Of a stretch of DNA of 64,000 bases, positions 18,818 to 27,557 are shown piece after piece; within the stretch, counting starts at the first letter, position 1, and each line of letters begins with the position of its first letter. The position numbers were made by a program, and so were the translations under genes. Source of the DNA: Methylorubrum populi (GTDB lineage: Bacteria > Pseudomonadota > Alphaproteobacteria > Rhizobiales > Beijerinckiaceae); the NCBI GenBank assembly GCA_036946625.1, contig JAQIIU010000003.1, forward strand, positions 1,439,001 through 1,503,000. The letters run 5' to 3'. The notes under the pieces are model-generated. The model did no database searches and was not told the DNA's origin. It saw nothing but the letters and a program-made list of their open reading frames with translations.

Positions 18818-20515
18818 ATGTCCATGCTCAGGAATAGTAAAATAATTCTCAAAATCCTTGCGCCCATCGGCCTCATGGCCATGATGGCCGTGGGTCTGAT
18901 CGCCTATGCGCGCCATGCCCTGCTCGATCTTTCGGAGCAGGCGCAGCGCATCGTCAACGTTCAGGTGGGCCGCCAGGAGAACATTCTGCGCTTGCAGATC
19001 CATATCACCGAGGCGACAATTCAGAACCGGAATATTATCATCGAAACCCGCCAAGAGCAGATGGATGGTTACAAGGTTCGACACGAGGCCGCGATCAAGG
19101 GCGCCTATGAGGCGATCGACCGTTTGATTGCCCTGGCTGATACAGCCAATCGACGGGAGATGAACCAGCGGCTGCGTCAATCGGCCGAGACGTTCTTTAC
19201 CATCCTGGCTCGTTCGACGGATCTCGGGCTGCGCAACGAGGGTGCGGCTGCGATGAAGATCGCCCAGCAGGAGGCCTCGCCCGCTAGAGCCGCGCTGTGC
19301 GACCAAGTTCAGCGCCGCATCGATGGAATTGTGCAGGAACTGGCCGAGGCCAAGCTGGCGGCTCGGGCAGCCGCGGATCGCGCCGCCAACCTTCTGATTG
19401 TGAGTGCCGTTGCCGGTCTGCTGCTCGCCTTGGGCCTAGCGACGGCGATCGTCGTCTTCGGGATCACGCGCCCCCTCACGAATCTCGTTCGCGTGCTTCA
19501 GCACATGGCCCAGGGTGAGACGGATGCGGAGATCCGGGAAGCGGTCCGCGGCGACGAGATCGGTGCCGTCGGCCGTGCCGTCGAGGGGATCAAGGCCATG
19601 GTGGCTCGCAAGGCCGCCGAGGAGGCTGAGATGCGCCGCATCGCCGACGAGGCCGCCGCCGCCGAGCGCAAGCGCACGATGATCGAGCTGGCCGACCGCT
19701 TCGAGGCGGCCGTGGGGGGCATCGTCGGCATGGTCTCGTCCTCTGCCACCGAGTTGCAGGCCACCGCCTCGACCATGACCGCGACGGCGACCGAGACCGC
19801 GACGCAGGCCACCACCGTCGCCGCGGCGGCGGAGGAGGCGGCGACCAACGTCAACACCGTGGCCTCCGCCGCCGAGGAACTCGGCAGTTCCGTCGTCGAG
19901 ATCGGCCGGCAGGTCTCCGGCTCCGCCGAACTGGCGCAGACCGCCGTGTCGGAGTCGGACCAGACCGCGCATCTCGTGCAGGAATTGAATGCCGCCATGA
20001 GCCGCATCGGCGACGTGGTCGGCCTGATCTCCTCCATCGCCGGCCAGACCAACCTGCTGGCGCTGAACGCCACCATCGAGGCGGCGCGTGCCGGCGAGGC
20101 CGGTCGCGGCTTCGCGGTCGTCGCCGCGGAGGTGAAGGAACTCGCCAACCAGACGGCGCGGGCGACCGAGGAGATCTCGGGTCAGATCGGGCAGATCCAG
20201 GGCGTCACCGGCCAAGCGGTCTCGGCCATCGGCGGCATCGCCGGCCGCATCCGCGACATCGACGCGACCGCAGCCGCCATCGCGGCGGCGGTGGAGCAGC
20301 AGGGCGCGGCGACGCAGGAGATCGTCCGCAACGTCTCCCAGGCCTCGACCGGCACGTCGGAGGTGACGGGCAACATCGCGGGCGTGGCGGGCGCCGCCGA
20401 GGAGACGGGCGCGGCCGCGGCCCAGGTGCTCGCCTCGGCCTCTGAACTGTCGCGCCAATCCGAGCACCTGGGTTTTGAAGTCACGCGCTTTCTGCAAACC
20501 GTGCGCGCGGCCTGA
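18818..20515 (+). CDS. Methyl-accepting chemotaxis protein
   Basis: A 565-residue transmembrane chemoreceptor that signals to CheA/CheW. In order: membrane span 1 (residues about 12-30), a helical periplasmic sensor of about 160 residues, span 2 (about 193-218), a HAMP linker, and a cytoplasmic methyl-accepting coiled coil. The invariant hairpin tip [18 protein letters not shown] is present. There is no C-terminal pentapeptide tether for CheR/CheB. GAAGG lies eight bases before the ATG at 18818. Codons for the first 190 residues are visibly less GC-rich than for the signalling half. No chemotaxis genes adjoin; the ligand is unknown. Confidence 0.95.
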   Translation: MSMLRNSKIILKILAPIGLMAMMAVGLIAYARHALLDLSEQAQRIVNVQVGRQENILRLQIHITEATIQNRNIIIETRQEQMDGYKVRHEAAIKGAYEAIDRLIALADTANRREMNQRLRQSAETFFTILARSTDLGLRNEGAAAMKIAQQEASPARAALCDQVQRRIDGIVQELAEAKLAARAAADRAANLLIVSAVAGLLLALGLATAIVVFGITRPLTNLVRVLQHMAQGETDAEIREAVRGDEIGAVGRAVEGIKAMVARKAAEEAEMRRIADEAAAAERKRTMIELADRFEAAVGGIVGMVSSSATELQATASTMTATATETATQATTVAAAAEEAATNVNTVASAAEELGSSVVEIGRQVSGSAELAQTAVSESDQTAHLVQELNAAMSRIGDVVGLISSIAGQTNLLALNATIEAARAGEAGRGFAVVAAEVKELANQTARATEEISGQIGQIQGVTGQAVSAIGGIAGRIRDIDATAAAIAAAVEQQGAATQEIVRNVSQASTGTSEVTGNIAGVAGAAEETGAAAAQVLASASELSRQSEHLGFEVTRFLQTVRAA

Positions 20516-21579
20516 TCGCACGCCGTCGTTTCGTGGCGAGAAGGCACGCGAGGGTTCGGGTCGCTCGGACGGCCCGGACCCGTCGCATTCTTGACGAGGC
20601 GATCAGGCTGCTCGCGGTATACTCGGCCGGAAGGCCGCTGAGTGCCTGTTTGAAAGCGGTGATCCCATCTCGCCTTGCCGTTGCCTGACGAAGACACGTC
20701 GGCCGGTCGAACAGGCTCTCAAACGCCATATCTCGACTGTTTGGGCTCCACGGCGCAGCACATGGTTGATACGCCATAGTCTGTCGCGGCGCCGCCAAGT
20801 CATTGATGTGCGTAGAGTATTCTTCGGCTGGTTCCCGTCCCTCGCCGCCCGCCAAGCGGATCGAGGACTTCGTTACTTCAACCGGGGCATTGTGTGGATG
20901 GCTGCACAAAGTCAACAGCCCTCGCGAGAGGGCCGTCTGTCATTCGATTGCGCGCAGCGTGTTCGGTTGTGCCGCAACCGCGGTCCGGAGGCGGACGCGC
21001 CGATACCCTGCTACGTCGAGGAGGAAGCCGCTCCGAGACCGGATTGCTCCGCGCCATCGCCTGCGCTCGTTTCCGCCGAGTTGTCGTTGCCGCCCGGTCG
21101 GAGGACGTTGCGGCTTGGCCGTCCGTTCCTCGATTTCACGCGCAAAAGCACGGGGGCGATGCGCGTCGAGCGCCGATGGATCCAGGCATCCTGCCTTCCG
21201 CGCAAGGGGCGTCCGTACTGCACGGTTCTGCGTCCTCTCATCGTCATGCCTCGGCGTACCGACGAACGCGATTGTATGCGAAGCCGAGCGGGAGATGGGC
21301 CGATTGAATTGACTGAGCGTCCCAAATTTCCCTGAAACGTCGGGTGTGATCGTGCGCGTCCGACCCGTTCGAGGGCAGCCGGGCCAAATCGACGGCCTTT
21401 GGCGGGACGCCTGGGCCGGTCGTCGCGGTTCGATGCGGCCGACGGCTTTTTCGCCGTATCGATGCGTTCGCGCGGATGAAGCGCCCCTGCTGAGTCGCTC
21501 AACCTTGGGGACAGGCGAAGAGGCGCTCGAGCGTCCGCTGCATGGCGCCGGAAGGGCATGAGGAGACCGGCGCGCCGGG
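20516..21579. other. Long gap (1.06 kb) with one short repeat and no convincing gene
   Basis: Several open frames exist on both strands, but none has a recognised domain, a good ribosome-binding site or GC-skewed codon positions that look coding. A short repeat lies at 20638-20723. Promoters for the glycosyltransferase gene probably lie near the right end; no clear -35/-10 pair was identified. Confidence 0.55.
20638..20723 (-). repeat. Short MITE-like element, uninterrupted copy
   Basis: The reverse complement begins with GAGCCTGTTCGACCGG, contains CCGACGTGTCTTCGTCAGGC, and ends GCTTTCAAACAGGCACTC. The same left and right halves occur at 37383-37601, where they are split by about 137 bases. 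The ends form an imperfect inverted repeat (GCCTGTTTGA). Confidence 0.7.
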
Positions 21580-22818
21580 ATGACGGATTTCCTGTTCGTT
21601 CACAGTCATTTTCCGGGCCCGTTCGGCTTTCTCGCCGAGGCTCTCATGGACCGGGGGCATCGCTGCGCGGCCATCGCCGCGGAGACGGCCCCGGGCCTGT
21701 CCGGCCTGCCGGTCCTGCGCTGGCGACCGGGCCGGACGGCGACGCCCGGCCTGTTCCCTCTGGCGAGCCCCGCCGAGGCGGCGTTCATCAACGCCACCGC
21801 CGCCCTGGGCTGTGCCCTCGAACTGCGCAAGCACGGGTTCGATCCGTCCGTCATCGTCGGCCATCCGAGCCGGGGCGAGACGCTGCTCCTCAATCAGGTG
21901 TTTCCGCGCGCCCGCGGGCTCGCTTACGCGCCGTACTATCGAGCGGAGGGCGATGCGCTCGGCTTCGATGCCGAGTGGGCCCGCCCACCGTCCCTGGAGG
22001 ACCGCCTTCGGGATCGGGCGGGCAATGCGGCGCTGGCGATGGCCTATGCCGAGGCCGACCGGCTGGTCTGTCCGACCGAGTTCCAGCGCGGCCTCCTGCC
22101 GCCGGCGCTTCGGGCGCAAGCCAGCGTGATCCACGAGGGGATCGACACGGATCGGGTGCGCTACGATCCCAGGGCGGTGGTGCGGTTGCCGACCGGACGC
22201 GTCCTGACCAAAGCGGTGCCCGTCGTCACCTTCATTGCCCGCCGACTGGAGCCCCTGCGCGGCTTTCCGACCTTCATGCGTGCCCTGCCGCGCCTGCTGG
22301 CGGCGGTGCCGCAGGCCGAGATCCTGGTGATCGGCGAGGACGGGCGCCGCAATTCCGTGACCAAGGTCTCGCGGGCCCAGACCTGGAAGGAGCGGATGCT
22401 GGCCGAACTGGAGGGGCGGTTCGATCTGGAGCGCGTTCACTTCCTGGGCCGGCTGTCCCACGAGGAAATGCTGGCCGCGCTCTCGGTCGCGACGGCCCAT
22501 GTCGCCTACACCTATCCCTTCGCCCTCTCCCGCTCGCTGCTCAAGGCGATGGCCTGCGAGTGCCTCGTGATCGCCTCGAACTGCGCGCCGATCCACGAGG
22601 TGATGCAGGACGGCGTCAACGGGATCGTCCGCGACTTCTTCGATGCGGACGCTCTGGCGGAGGAACTGATCACCGCCTGCCGCTCACCGGAGCGGGCGCG
22701 GCTCCTGCGCGAGGCGGCCCGGCGCACGGTCGTCGAGCGCTACGACCGGCGGCGGTACTGCCTGCCGACCTGGCTCGCGCTGCTGACCTACCTCGCCGAC
22801 GCGCCGCCCCGAGGCTGA
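21580..22818 (+). CDS. Group 1 (GT4-type) glycosyltransferase
   Basis: A 412-residue GT-B fold enzyme expected to transfer a sugar from a nucleotide donor to a polysaccharide or lipid-linked acceptor. The N-terminal acceptor domain starts FLFVHSHFPGPFGFLAEAL. The C-terminal donor-binding domain shows VVTFIARRLEPLRGFPTFMRAL, AEILVIGEDGR, VHFLGRLSHEEM, and YPFALSRSLLKAMACECLVIAS, the place of the EX7E motif. Here the first acidic residue of that motif is not obvious. Substrate is unknown. It is isolated; its 3' end overlaps the convergent small gene by 31 bases. Confidence 0.9.
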   Translation: MTDFLFVHSHFPGPFGFLAEALMDRGHRCAAIAAETAPGLSGLPVLRWRPGRTATPGLFPLASPAEAAFINATAALGCALELRKHGFDPSVIVGHPSRGETLLLNQVFPRARGLAYAPYYRAEGDALGFDAEWARPPSLEDRLRDRAGNAALAMAYAEADRLVCPTEFQRGLLPPALRAQASVIHEGIDTDRVRYDPRAVVRLPTGRVLTKAVPVVTFIARRLEPLRGFPTFMRALPRLLAAVPQAEILVIGEDGRRNSVTKVSRAQTWKERMLAELEGRFDLERVHFLGRLSHEEMLAALSVATAHVAYTYPFALSRSLLKAMACECLVIASNCAPIHEVMQDGVNGIVRDFFDADALAEELITACRSPERARLLREAARRTVVERYDRRRYCLPTWLALLTYLADAPPRG

Positions 22819-23045
22819 TGCGAAAAGCCGGTCTCGCGCACCGCATCAAGCGCGGAACAGATGTAGGCTGACGCCGCTTCCGCATCGACCCAGAGGCGAA
22901 CCGGCTCCCATCCCTGTGCCGCTGCCAGGGCGCGGAACGTCTCGGGCGGATACTTGTGAGAAGTGTCGGTTCGGATGAACAGCGCATCCTCGCGCGTCTC
23001 GTCGCGGGCGCCCGCCTCATGGGAGAGAGAGGCGGCCCGCGCCAT
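22788..23045 (-). CDS. 85-residue protein resembling only the C-terminus of EgtD
   Basis: Residues 21-65 (ALFIRTDTSHKYPPETFRAL then AAAQGWEPVRLWVDAEA) look like the last segment of L-histidine N-alpha-methyltransferase EgtD of ergothioneine synthesis, around its GE-x-IHTENSHKYTPE-like stretch. The SAM-binding domain is absent. It has its own ATG at 23045, and a good GGAGGG site overlaps the last codons of the upstream gntA-like gene, whose stop is two bases away, so translation looks coupled. It may be a remnant of a decayed egtD-like gene or a small partner protein. The last 20 residues have no counterpart. Confidence 0.6.
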   Translation of the reverse strand: MARAASLSHEAGARDETREDALFIRTDTSHKYPPETFRALAAAQGWEPVRLWVDAEAASAYICSALDAVRETGFSHQPRGGASAR

Positions 23046-23047
23046 CT

Positions 23048-23803
23048 TCAACCCTCCATCTGTCCGGCGACGAAGGCGCCCGAGCGCAGATCGGCCGCGA
23101 CCTGCTGCGCGTCCCATTCCGGCGCGTTCTCGCGGCGGCGGTAGGGGCAGATCCAATCGTCCGGCACCGCCCGCCCGCTGAACTGCCGTGCGGCGGAGCG
23201 CTCGCCGTGCCGGGCGAGCATCGGGTTGGCCGAGCCGGTCCAGGCCACGTCCCGCTCGACGATGGAATCGCGCATCCGCTCGTAGCGGCCCTCGGCCCGC
23301 AGGCGCTCGAACTGGTCGTGCAGGTTGAACACCAGCACCGGATTCTCGAAGCGGCGCGCCTTGCGGCTCGCTCCCGGATGCAGCCCGACGATGAAGAAAC
23401 CCTCGCCGCCGAGGCTCATGGAGAAGTGCATGTCGTCCGGATCGGCCGAAACCCGTGGGTCCTGGGGATGGCCGAGCCCGCTGTCGCGGTCGGACAGCGA
23501 CTGCATCCGCTGCCACAGGGCGGCCTCGAACGCCTCCTCCGAGAGGCGGCGCGGTTCCTCGAACACCACGGCGAAGCTCTGGAACCGGTCGCGGCGGGCG
23601 CGATAGCGGCAGATGAAGGCCAGCAGCGCCGGGTAGATCCGCCCGTCGTCGCGGTCGGAGGCGATGTCGCGGGCAACCAGCACCTTGATCTGCCCGCGGG
23701 ACAGGGCGGATTTGGCGCCGACGCAGGGGAAGGGCTGCTGGCGGATGAAGTGCCGAAAGCGTTCGGCCAGGGGGTGACCGGCATCGTCGGTAGGCAGAAG
23801 CAT
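23048..23803 (-). CDS. YqcI/YcgG family (GntA-like) heme-dependent N-hydroxylase homologue
   Basis: A 251-residue protein with the YqcI/YcgG family pattern: FRHFIRQQPFPCVGAKSALSRGQIKVLVARDI near the N-terminus, FQSFAVVFEEP, a central DPDDMHFSMSLGGEGFFIVGLHPGASRKARRF, and a closing DDWICPYRRRENAPEW. The family includes GntA, a heme enzyme that N-hydroxylates a guanidino group in guanitoxin synthesis. The substrate here is unknown, so a guanidine or arginine-related hydroxylation is only an inference. The ATG at 23803 gives the family N-terminus; longer starts run into non-coding sequence. It is coupled to the EgtD-tail gene downstream. Confidence 0.82.
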   Translation of the reverse strand: MLLPTDDAGHPLAERFRHFIRQQPFPCVGAKSALSRGQIKVLVARDIASDRDDGRIYPALLAFICRYRARRDRFQSFAVVFEEPRRLSEEAFEAALWQRMQSLSDRDSGLGHPQDPRVSADPDDMHFSMSLGGEGFFIVGLHPGASRKARRFENPVLVFNLHDQFERLRAEGRYERMRDSIVERDVAWTGSANPMLARHGERSAARQFSGRAVPDDWICPYRRRENAPEWDAQQVAADLRSGAFVAGQMEG

Positions 23804-23968
23804 GACACCTCGTGCGAAGCGGGCAAGCGGATGCGGCGAAGCGGGTTCTCGGCCCGAGTCGGCAGCCGGGATGTGAGGAGATTCGGCCGTCCGCAGTCGG
23901 CCGGCCCTCGGAGAAGATGAACTGCGCGGAAAACCGCAGGACCAATCCATTGTTCCGCTGCCGCTGGG

Positions 23969-23995
23969 GATAACCGTAAAACTACAGTGGTTATC
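23969..23995. promoter_or_regulatory. Inverted repeat, candidate operator upstream of the gntA-like gene
   Basis: Perfect 7-bp arms GATAACC (23969-23975) and GGTTATC (23989-23995) with a 13-base AT-rich spacer, in the otherwise GC-rich 272-base gap between the DUF1989 gene and the gntA-like gene. It lies 166 bases before the latter's ATG. No regulator gene adjoins. Confidence 0.4.
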
Positions 23996-24075
23996 TCTTC
24001 TGCGGTCTTCTTGTGTGTCCGCGACATCGTGGCGCAGAATGTTCGAAATCGCGCGCAAAGACTTCCTGTCTGGGT

Positions 24076-24675
24076 TCAGGATTCGATCTCGTAGTGGATC
24101 GGCTTGAAGGAGAAGTTGTTGGATTGCAGGGCCGAGCAGGCCGTCAGGCCGACGACGAGGTCGGTTTCGGCGACGAAGCTCACCCGGTCGCCGGCTTGGC
24201 TGAGCGGCGGACGTACGGCGATTTCGCCGCTCTGCCCGTCGACGGTGACGTGCATGAACACGTTGAAGGCGACGGGGATCCGGTCCGGCGCGATCCCGTA
24301 GGGTGCCAGTGCCTCGGCGAGATTGCCGAAGCAGCCGCGGTGCGGATGCTCGTCGCCGTAGATGATCCGGAAGGTGTCGGCCGAGCAGGGCGTGAGCAGG
24401 AAGTCGTGGCGTCCCACCGTGTCCTCCACGATGCGCAGCAGCACGTTGGAGCGGTTGGAGTAGATCGGGTCGCCCGTCGTGAGGAAGATGCGCGAGGCGT
24501 AATCGATGGTGCGGCCCGAGGAGATGGCCTCGTCGAGGTCGTCCCGGCGGAAGGCGACGAGGTCGGCCACCTGCTCGCCCTGCGGATCGATCACGGTGAG
24601 ACGCTGGCCGCGGTCCAGGGTGAAGGCGGTCCCCGAGCGCGGCGGGATCTCGTGGCGCGCGGCGGTCTGGCTCAT
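24076..24675 (-). CDS. DUF1989 (urea-carboxylase-associated) family protein
   Basis: A 199-residue protein with a complete DUF1989 domain: the start ARHEIPPRSGTAFTLDRGQRLTVIDPQGEQVADLVAF, then STGRT-like SSGRTIDYASRIFLTTGDPIYSN, HDFLLTPCSADTF, HPHRGCFGNLAEAL with metal-binding candidates, and NVFMHVTVDG. Two members of this family form carboxyguanidine deiminase in guanidine breakdown and others accompany urea carboxylase; a single copy with no carboxylase nearby leaves the role open. GAGGAG precedes the ATG at 24675. It lies upstream of the gntA-like gene on the same strand, 272 bases away. Confidence 0.88.
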   Translation of the reverse strand: MSQTAARHEIPPRSGTAFTLDRGQRLTVIDPQGEQVADLVAFRRDDLDEAISSGRTIDYASRIFLTTGDPIYSNRSNVLLRIVEDTVGRHDFLLTPCSADTFRIIYGDEHPHRGCFGNLAEALAPYGIAPDRIPVAFNVFMHVTVDGQSGEIAVRPPLSQAGDRVSFVAETDLVVGLTACSALQSNNFSFKPIHYEIES

Positions 24676-25020
24676 CGAATGGGGTCTCCTCGAAGCGGGC
24701 GCTGCCCGCGGGTCTGCGTGGGTCGGCGGCGGAGCAGGCTTGGCCGCAGCGTTGGCGCGACAGGGGATCAGACGAGGGAGTTGTCGGGTTCCCGCCCCGT
24801 GTGAGCGTTCCGGCCGCAGCGCCTGCCTCGCCCTCGCCGCGGACACGCTCGGCGGGGCGGGGCCGTGGCTCGGCCTCGCGGTGTTCACGGTGGTATTGGC
24901 AGCATTCTCACCGCGTCGCCTCGCGTTCCGATCCGCCGGAGGCGGGCTCGGCCTCCTGAGGTGTCGGCCCGTCCTCGATTTCGTCGCGATTGCGGAGGAC
25001 CATAGAGGCGCGACCGCCCC
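24676..25020. other. 345-base divergent gap, no gene seen
   Basis: Separates the minus-strand DUF1989 gene from the plus-strand ABC permease, so promoters for both should lie here. Open frames in it are GC-rich chance readings without start signals. I could not identify a promoter with confidence. Confidence 0.5.
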
Positions 25021-25830
25021 GTGACGACGGATTCCATGAACGCCCACGCCTCGTCTCTGCCTCGCCGCCAGAGCCATCTCGACGTCTACCTGCGGGTCAT
25101 CAGCGCCTTGATGCTGCGCGACATGCGCAGCCGCTTCGGCGGCAACTACTGGGGTTACCTCGTGCAGGTGCTCTGGCCCTGCGCCCACTTGGCGATCATC
25201 GTCGGGGCCATGACGTTTCGCGGCATCACCGCCCCGATGGGCGACAACGCGATGGTCTTCGTCGCCACGGGCGCGCTGCCGGCCCTGGCTTTCCAGTACA
25301 TCTCCCGCGAGGTCATGAAAGGCTACATGATCCACAAGCCGCTGACCTATTTCCCGCAGGTGAAGCGGTTCGACACCGTCGTGGCGCGCATCCTCGTCGA
25401 GATCGTCAGCAGTTTCATGGGCGTCAGCCTCGTCTGCGTCGTCCTCCTCTGCTTCGGTGCCGATCCCGTCCCGGTCGACATGGTCACCGCGATCACGGGG
25501 TACTTGGCCGCCATCGGCCTCGGGATCGGTGTCGGGACGATCAATGTCGGAATCTGTTCCGTATTCCCGGGATGGCAGATCGGCTATATTTTGGTGACCT
25601 TGACGCTCTATCTTACGAGTGGTGTCTATTTCATGGCCTGCTACATGCCGGAAGAGATTTACGGCTACATGAAATGGAATCCGATCACGCAGCTCATCGA
25701 ATGGGTCCGCCTCGGCTATGATCCGACGCTCCCCATTCAGGTCGATTACATCTACGTCTTCGGCTGCATCTTCGGCAGCCTCACCATCGGTCTTCTCATG
25801 GAGCGCTACGTCGTTCGGGCGCAGGTGTAG
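25021..25830 (+). CDS. ABC-2 type polysaccharide export permease (KpsM/Wzm-like)
   Basis: A 269-residue inner-membrane permease. It begins with an amphipathic segment ending SALMLRDMRSRFGGNYWGYLVQVLWPCAHL, the hallmark of ABC-2 capsule and O-antigen exporters, followed by about six membrane spans and a C-terminal span (FGCIFGSLTIGLLMERYVVRAQV). Such permeases need a KpsT/Wzt ATPase; none is present on either side, so the partner must be encoded elsewhere. A GTG at 25021 is taken as start because AGAGG lies about 15 bases upstream; an ATG at 25036 is equally possible. tRNA-Ala follows. Confidence 0.85.
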   Translation: MTTDSMNAHASSLPRRQSHLDVYLRVISALMLRDMRSRFGGNYWGYLVQVLWPCAHLAIIVGAMTFRGITAPMGDNAMVFVATGALPALAFQYISREVMKGYMIHKPLTYFPQVKRFDTVVARILVEIVSSFMGVSLVCVVLLCFGADPVPVDMVTAITGYLAAIGLGIGVGTINVGICSVFPGWQIGYILVTLTLYLTSGVYFMACYMPEEIYGYMKWNPITQLIEWVRLGYDPTLPIQVDYIYVFGCIFGSLTIGLLMERYVVRAQV

Positions 25831-25988
25831 GGGGGACGGGCCGCGGTCGTCGCGTTCGCCGGGGACAGCGGCGGCTTGCATCGCTCACGGAAAGCCCGGG
25901 ATCGGCCGCACCGGACGCGCGTGGATCGATCGCACGGCGTGGATTGCGAGGCGGCTCAAAAAGTCGGCGGCGCCTCGAAAAAAGGGGG

Positions 25989-26017
25989 TTGAGTCCCGCC
26001 GATCCGCCCCTTATAGA
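25989..26017 (+). promoter_or_regulatory. Sigma-70 promoter for tRNA-Ala
   Basis: TTGAGT at 25989-25994 and TATAGA at 26012-26017 with a 17-base spacer, close to the housekeeping consensus. It reads towards tRNA-Ala, which begins 73 bases downstream. Confidence 0.65.
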
Positions 26018-26089
26018 ACCGCCATCGCCGACGCACTCAGCGCCGTCGGTGGCGACGGAGGCCGGAAGCGGTCACCGCGACAAAGTGAT

Positions 26090-26165
26090 GGGGCCTTAGC
26101 TCAGCTGGGAGAGCGCTTCCATGGCATGGAAGAGGTCATCGGTTCGATCCCGTTAGGCTCCACCA
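26090..26165 (+). tRNA. tRNA-Ala (anticodon GGC)
   Basis: A 76-base tRNA with encoded CCA. Acceptor GGGGCCT pairs with AGGCTCC with one G-U pair. The anticodon stem CTTCC/GGAAG encloses ATGGCAT, giving GGC. D-arm TAGCTCAGCTGGGAGAGC and T-arm ATCGGTTCGATCCCGTT are regular. Confidence 0.96.
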
Positions 26166-26353
26166 TCTCAAATCGGCGTTACGAGGCGGACGCTTCGGTT
26201 TCATTCCGAGCGTCGGACGCTTGATACGAATTCTCCGAAATTCGTTCGATGGGCCGATCGCGTCCGGAGCGATCGTATATGGCTGCGCCGTTGCGGGCTC
26301 GTCCGAAAGGTCGGGTTTGCCTGGGCCCTCGACGGTTCCGTGCGTGGTCCGGG

Positions 26354-27055
26354 TTACCGCGCCGTCCGCCAGGGACTGACGACCCGGGTGGTCCGCGGCT
26401 CCGTCTCGGTGCGGGCTTGGCGGTCGAGCGTCTCGACATCCTCTCGCGGCGCCCATCGGCGGGCCTTGGCCAGGGCCTTGCGCGCTTCGTCGGCGGGCAT
26501 GGCGCCGTGCGGCAGCATCATCGCCAGCAATTGCCGACGGGTCTTGGCGTCGATCGAGCGGGACCGCTTCACGTCCTCGAAATCGCTCAGCCGGTGACGC
26601 GCCGCCTTGGCGCCGCGGCCACGCTCCTCATGACCCATGAACACTTTCGGACCACCGGACATCACCACGATGTCCCCGGGGCGCAGGGTCTCGTCCCGCA
26701 GGAGCGCTGCCGTCGGATTGGCGGCGATCGCCTTCGAGTCGACCGGCTGTTTTCCGCTGATCCCGTCCCCATCCTCCGGCAGGGCGGCGTAGCGGACCTT
26801 CGGACGGCTCCGCTCCGTCGTGCCGCGATGACGGCGCCAGCGGTAGCGCTCGTTCACCTCGCCACCGCCATAGACATCGATGGGGGCGACCGGCGCGGGG
26901 GCGGGGGCAGTCTGTTGCGGCGCGAACAACTGCTGGAACAGGCCGCCGAGGCCGCCCTCCTGTGCGCGGACTCCGGCGGCGGTGGACAGAACGAGGGCGG
27001 ACGAAGCCAGGACGAGCGCGAAGCAACGTCCGGAGCGGGGCGAGGTCGAGGGCAT
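26354..27055 (-). CDS. Exported protein of unknown function
   Basis: A 233-residue protein that I do not recognise. A signal peptide (CFALVLASSALVLSTAAGVRAQ, cleavage near residue 28) is followed by a glycine/glutamine/proline-rich linker (GLFQQLFAPQQTAPAPAP). The basic, low-complexity-poor domain after it contains RYRWRRHRGTTERSRPKVRYAALPEDG, LRPGDIVVMSGGPKVFMGHEERG and DAKTRRQLLAMMLPHGAMPADEARKALAKARRW. The GDIVV...PKVFMG stretch suggests a small beta domain. It lies close to another secreted minus-strand gene, 190 bases upstream. Confidence 0.7.
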   Translation of the reverse strand: MPSTSPRSGRCFALVLASSALVLSTAAGVRAQEGGLGGLFQQLFAPQQTAPAPAPVAPIDVYGGGEVNERYRWRRHRGTTERSRPKVRYAALPEDGDGISGKQPVDSKAIAANPTAALLRDETLRPGDIVVMSGGPKVFMGHEERGRGAKAARHRLSDFEDVKRSRSIDAKTRRQLLAMMLPHGAMPADEARKALAKARRWAPREDVETLDRQARTETEPRTTRVVSPWRTAR

Positions 27056-27245
27056 CGACGGCTCCTGAAGCGAGGCGGTCGCGTTCGACCGATGCGCTGT
27101 CAACAGGAGGGCCAGCTTTACGGTTCCGGCGGAAGCTTGGCGGAACTATGGATTTTTCGTGAACGCCCGGTGCGGCACGCAAAAGAGAACGGCGAGGTTC
27201 ACGCCCCGCCGTCCCCCATCGACGCCATGTCGTTGCCGAGAGGGC

Positions 27246-27557
27246 TCAGTACGCCGGGCGGCCGGAACTGCCCGAGGCCGGATAGGCGGTGTCGCCGGCC
27301 GGACGGCGGACCGAGCCGGTGACGATGTCGTCCGCCGCGTCCACGGTGCCGCCGACGATGTTGCCCGCCGCGCCGGTGACGCCGCCGATCAGGCCGCCGC
27401 GCCCCTGCGCCGGGTCGATATGCGCACCCCAGACGTTCAGCGTGCCGTCACGGTTGTAGCTGGCACTGTCCGAGGCGGGGCTTTGAGCGAGGCTCGGTGT
27501 CGCGGCGAGGCCGAGGGCCAAAGCGAGGGCGGCGGTGATCTTGGTCCGGTTCTTCAT
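27246..27557 (-). CDS. Small exported glycine-rich protein
   Basis: A 103-residue protein with a textbook signal peptide (TKITAALALALGLAATPSLAQ, cleavage after about residue 25). The mature 78 residues are glycine- and alanine-rich (GRGGLIGGVTGAAGNIVGGTVDAADDIVTGSVRRPAG), a pattern seen in small envelope proteins of Methylobacterium and relatives with no known function. AAAGGAA lies eight bases before the ATG at 27557, a good ribosome site. It diverges from polA across a 456-base gap. Confidence 0.75.
   Translation of the reverse strand: MKNRTKITAALALALGLAATPSLAQSPASDSASYNRDGTLNVWGAHIDPAQGRGGLIGGVTGAAGNIVGGTVDAADDIVTGSVRRPAGDTAYPASGSSGRPAY

Noticed and set aside
20766..21335. 189-codon frame in the long gap before the glycosyltransferase
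   Set aside because: Product is arginine-rich without a domain, and overlapping frames on both strands look equally open.
24076..25881. 601-codon minus-strand frame joining the DUF1989 protein to upstream sequence
   Set aside because: The DUF1989 domain begins at ATG 24675 with a good ribosome site; the rest is antisense to the ABC permease.
26136..26456. Minus-strand open frame ending in tRNA-Ala antisense
   Set aside because: Its C-terminal SLTGSNR comes from the tRNA complement; no domain or ribosome site.
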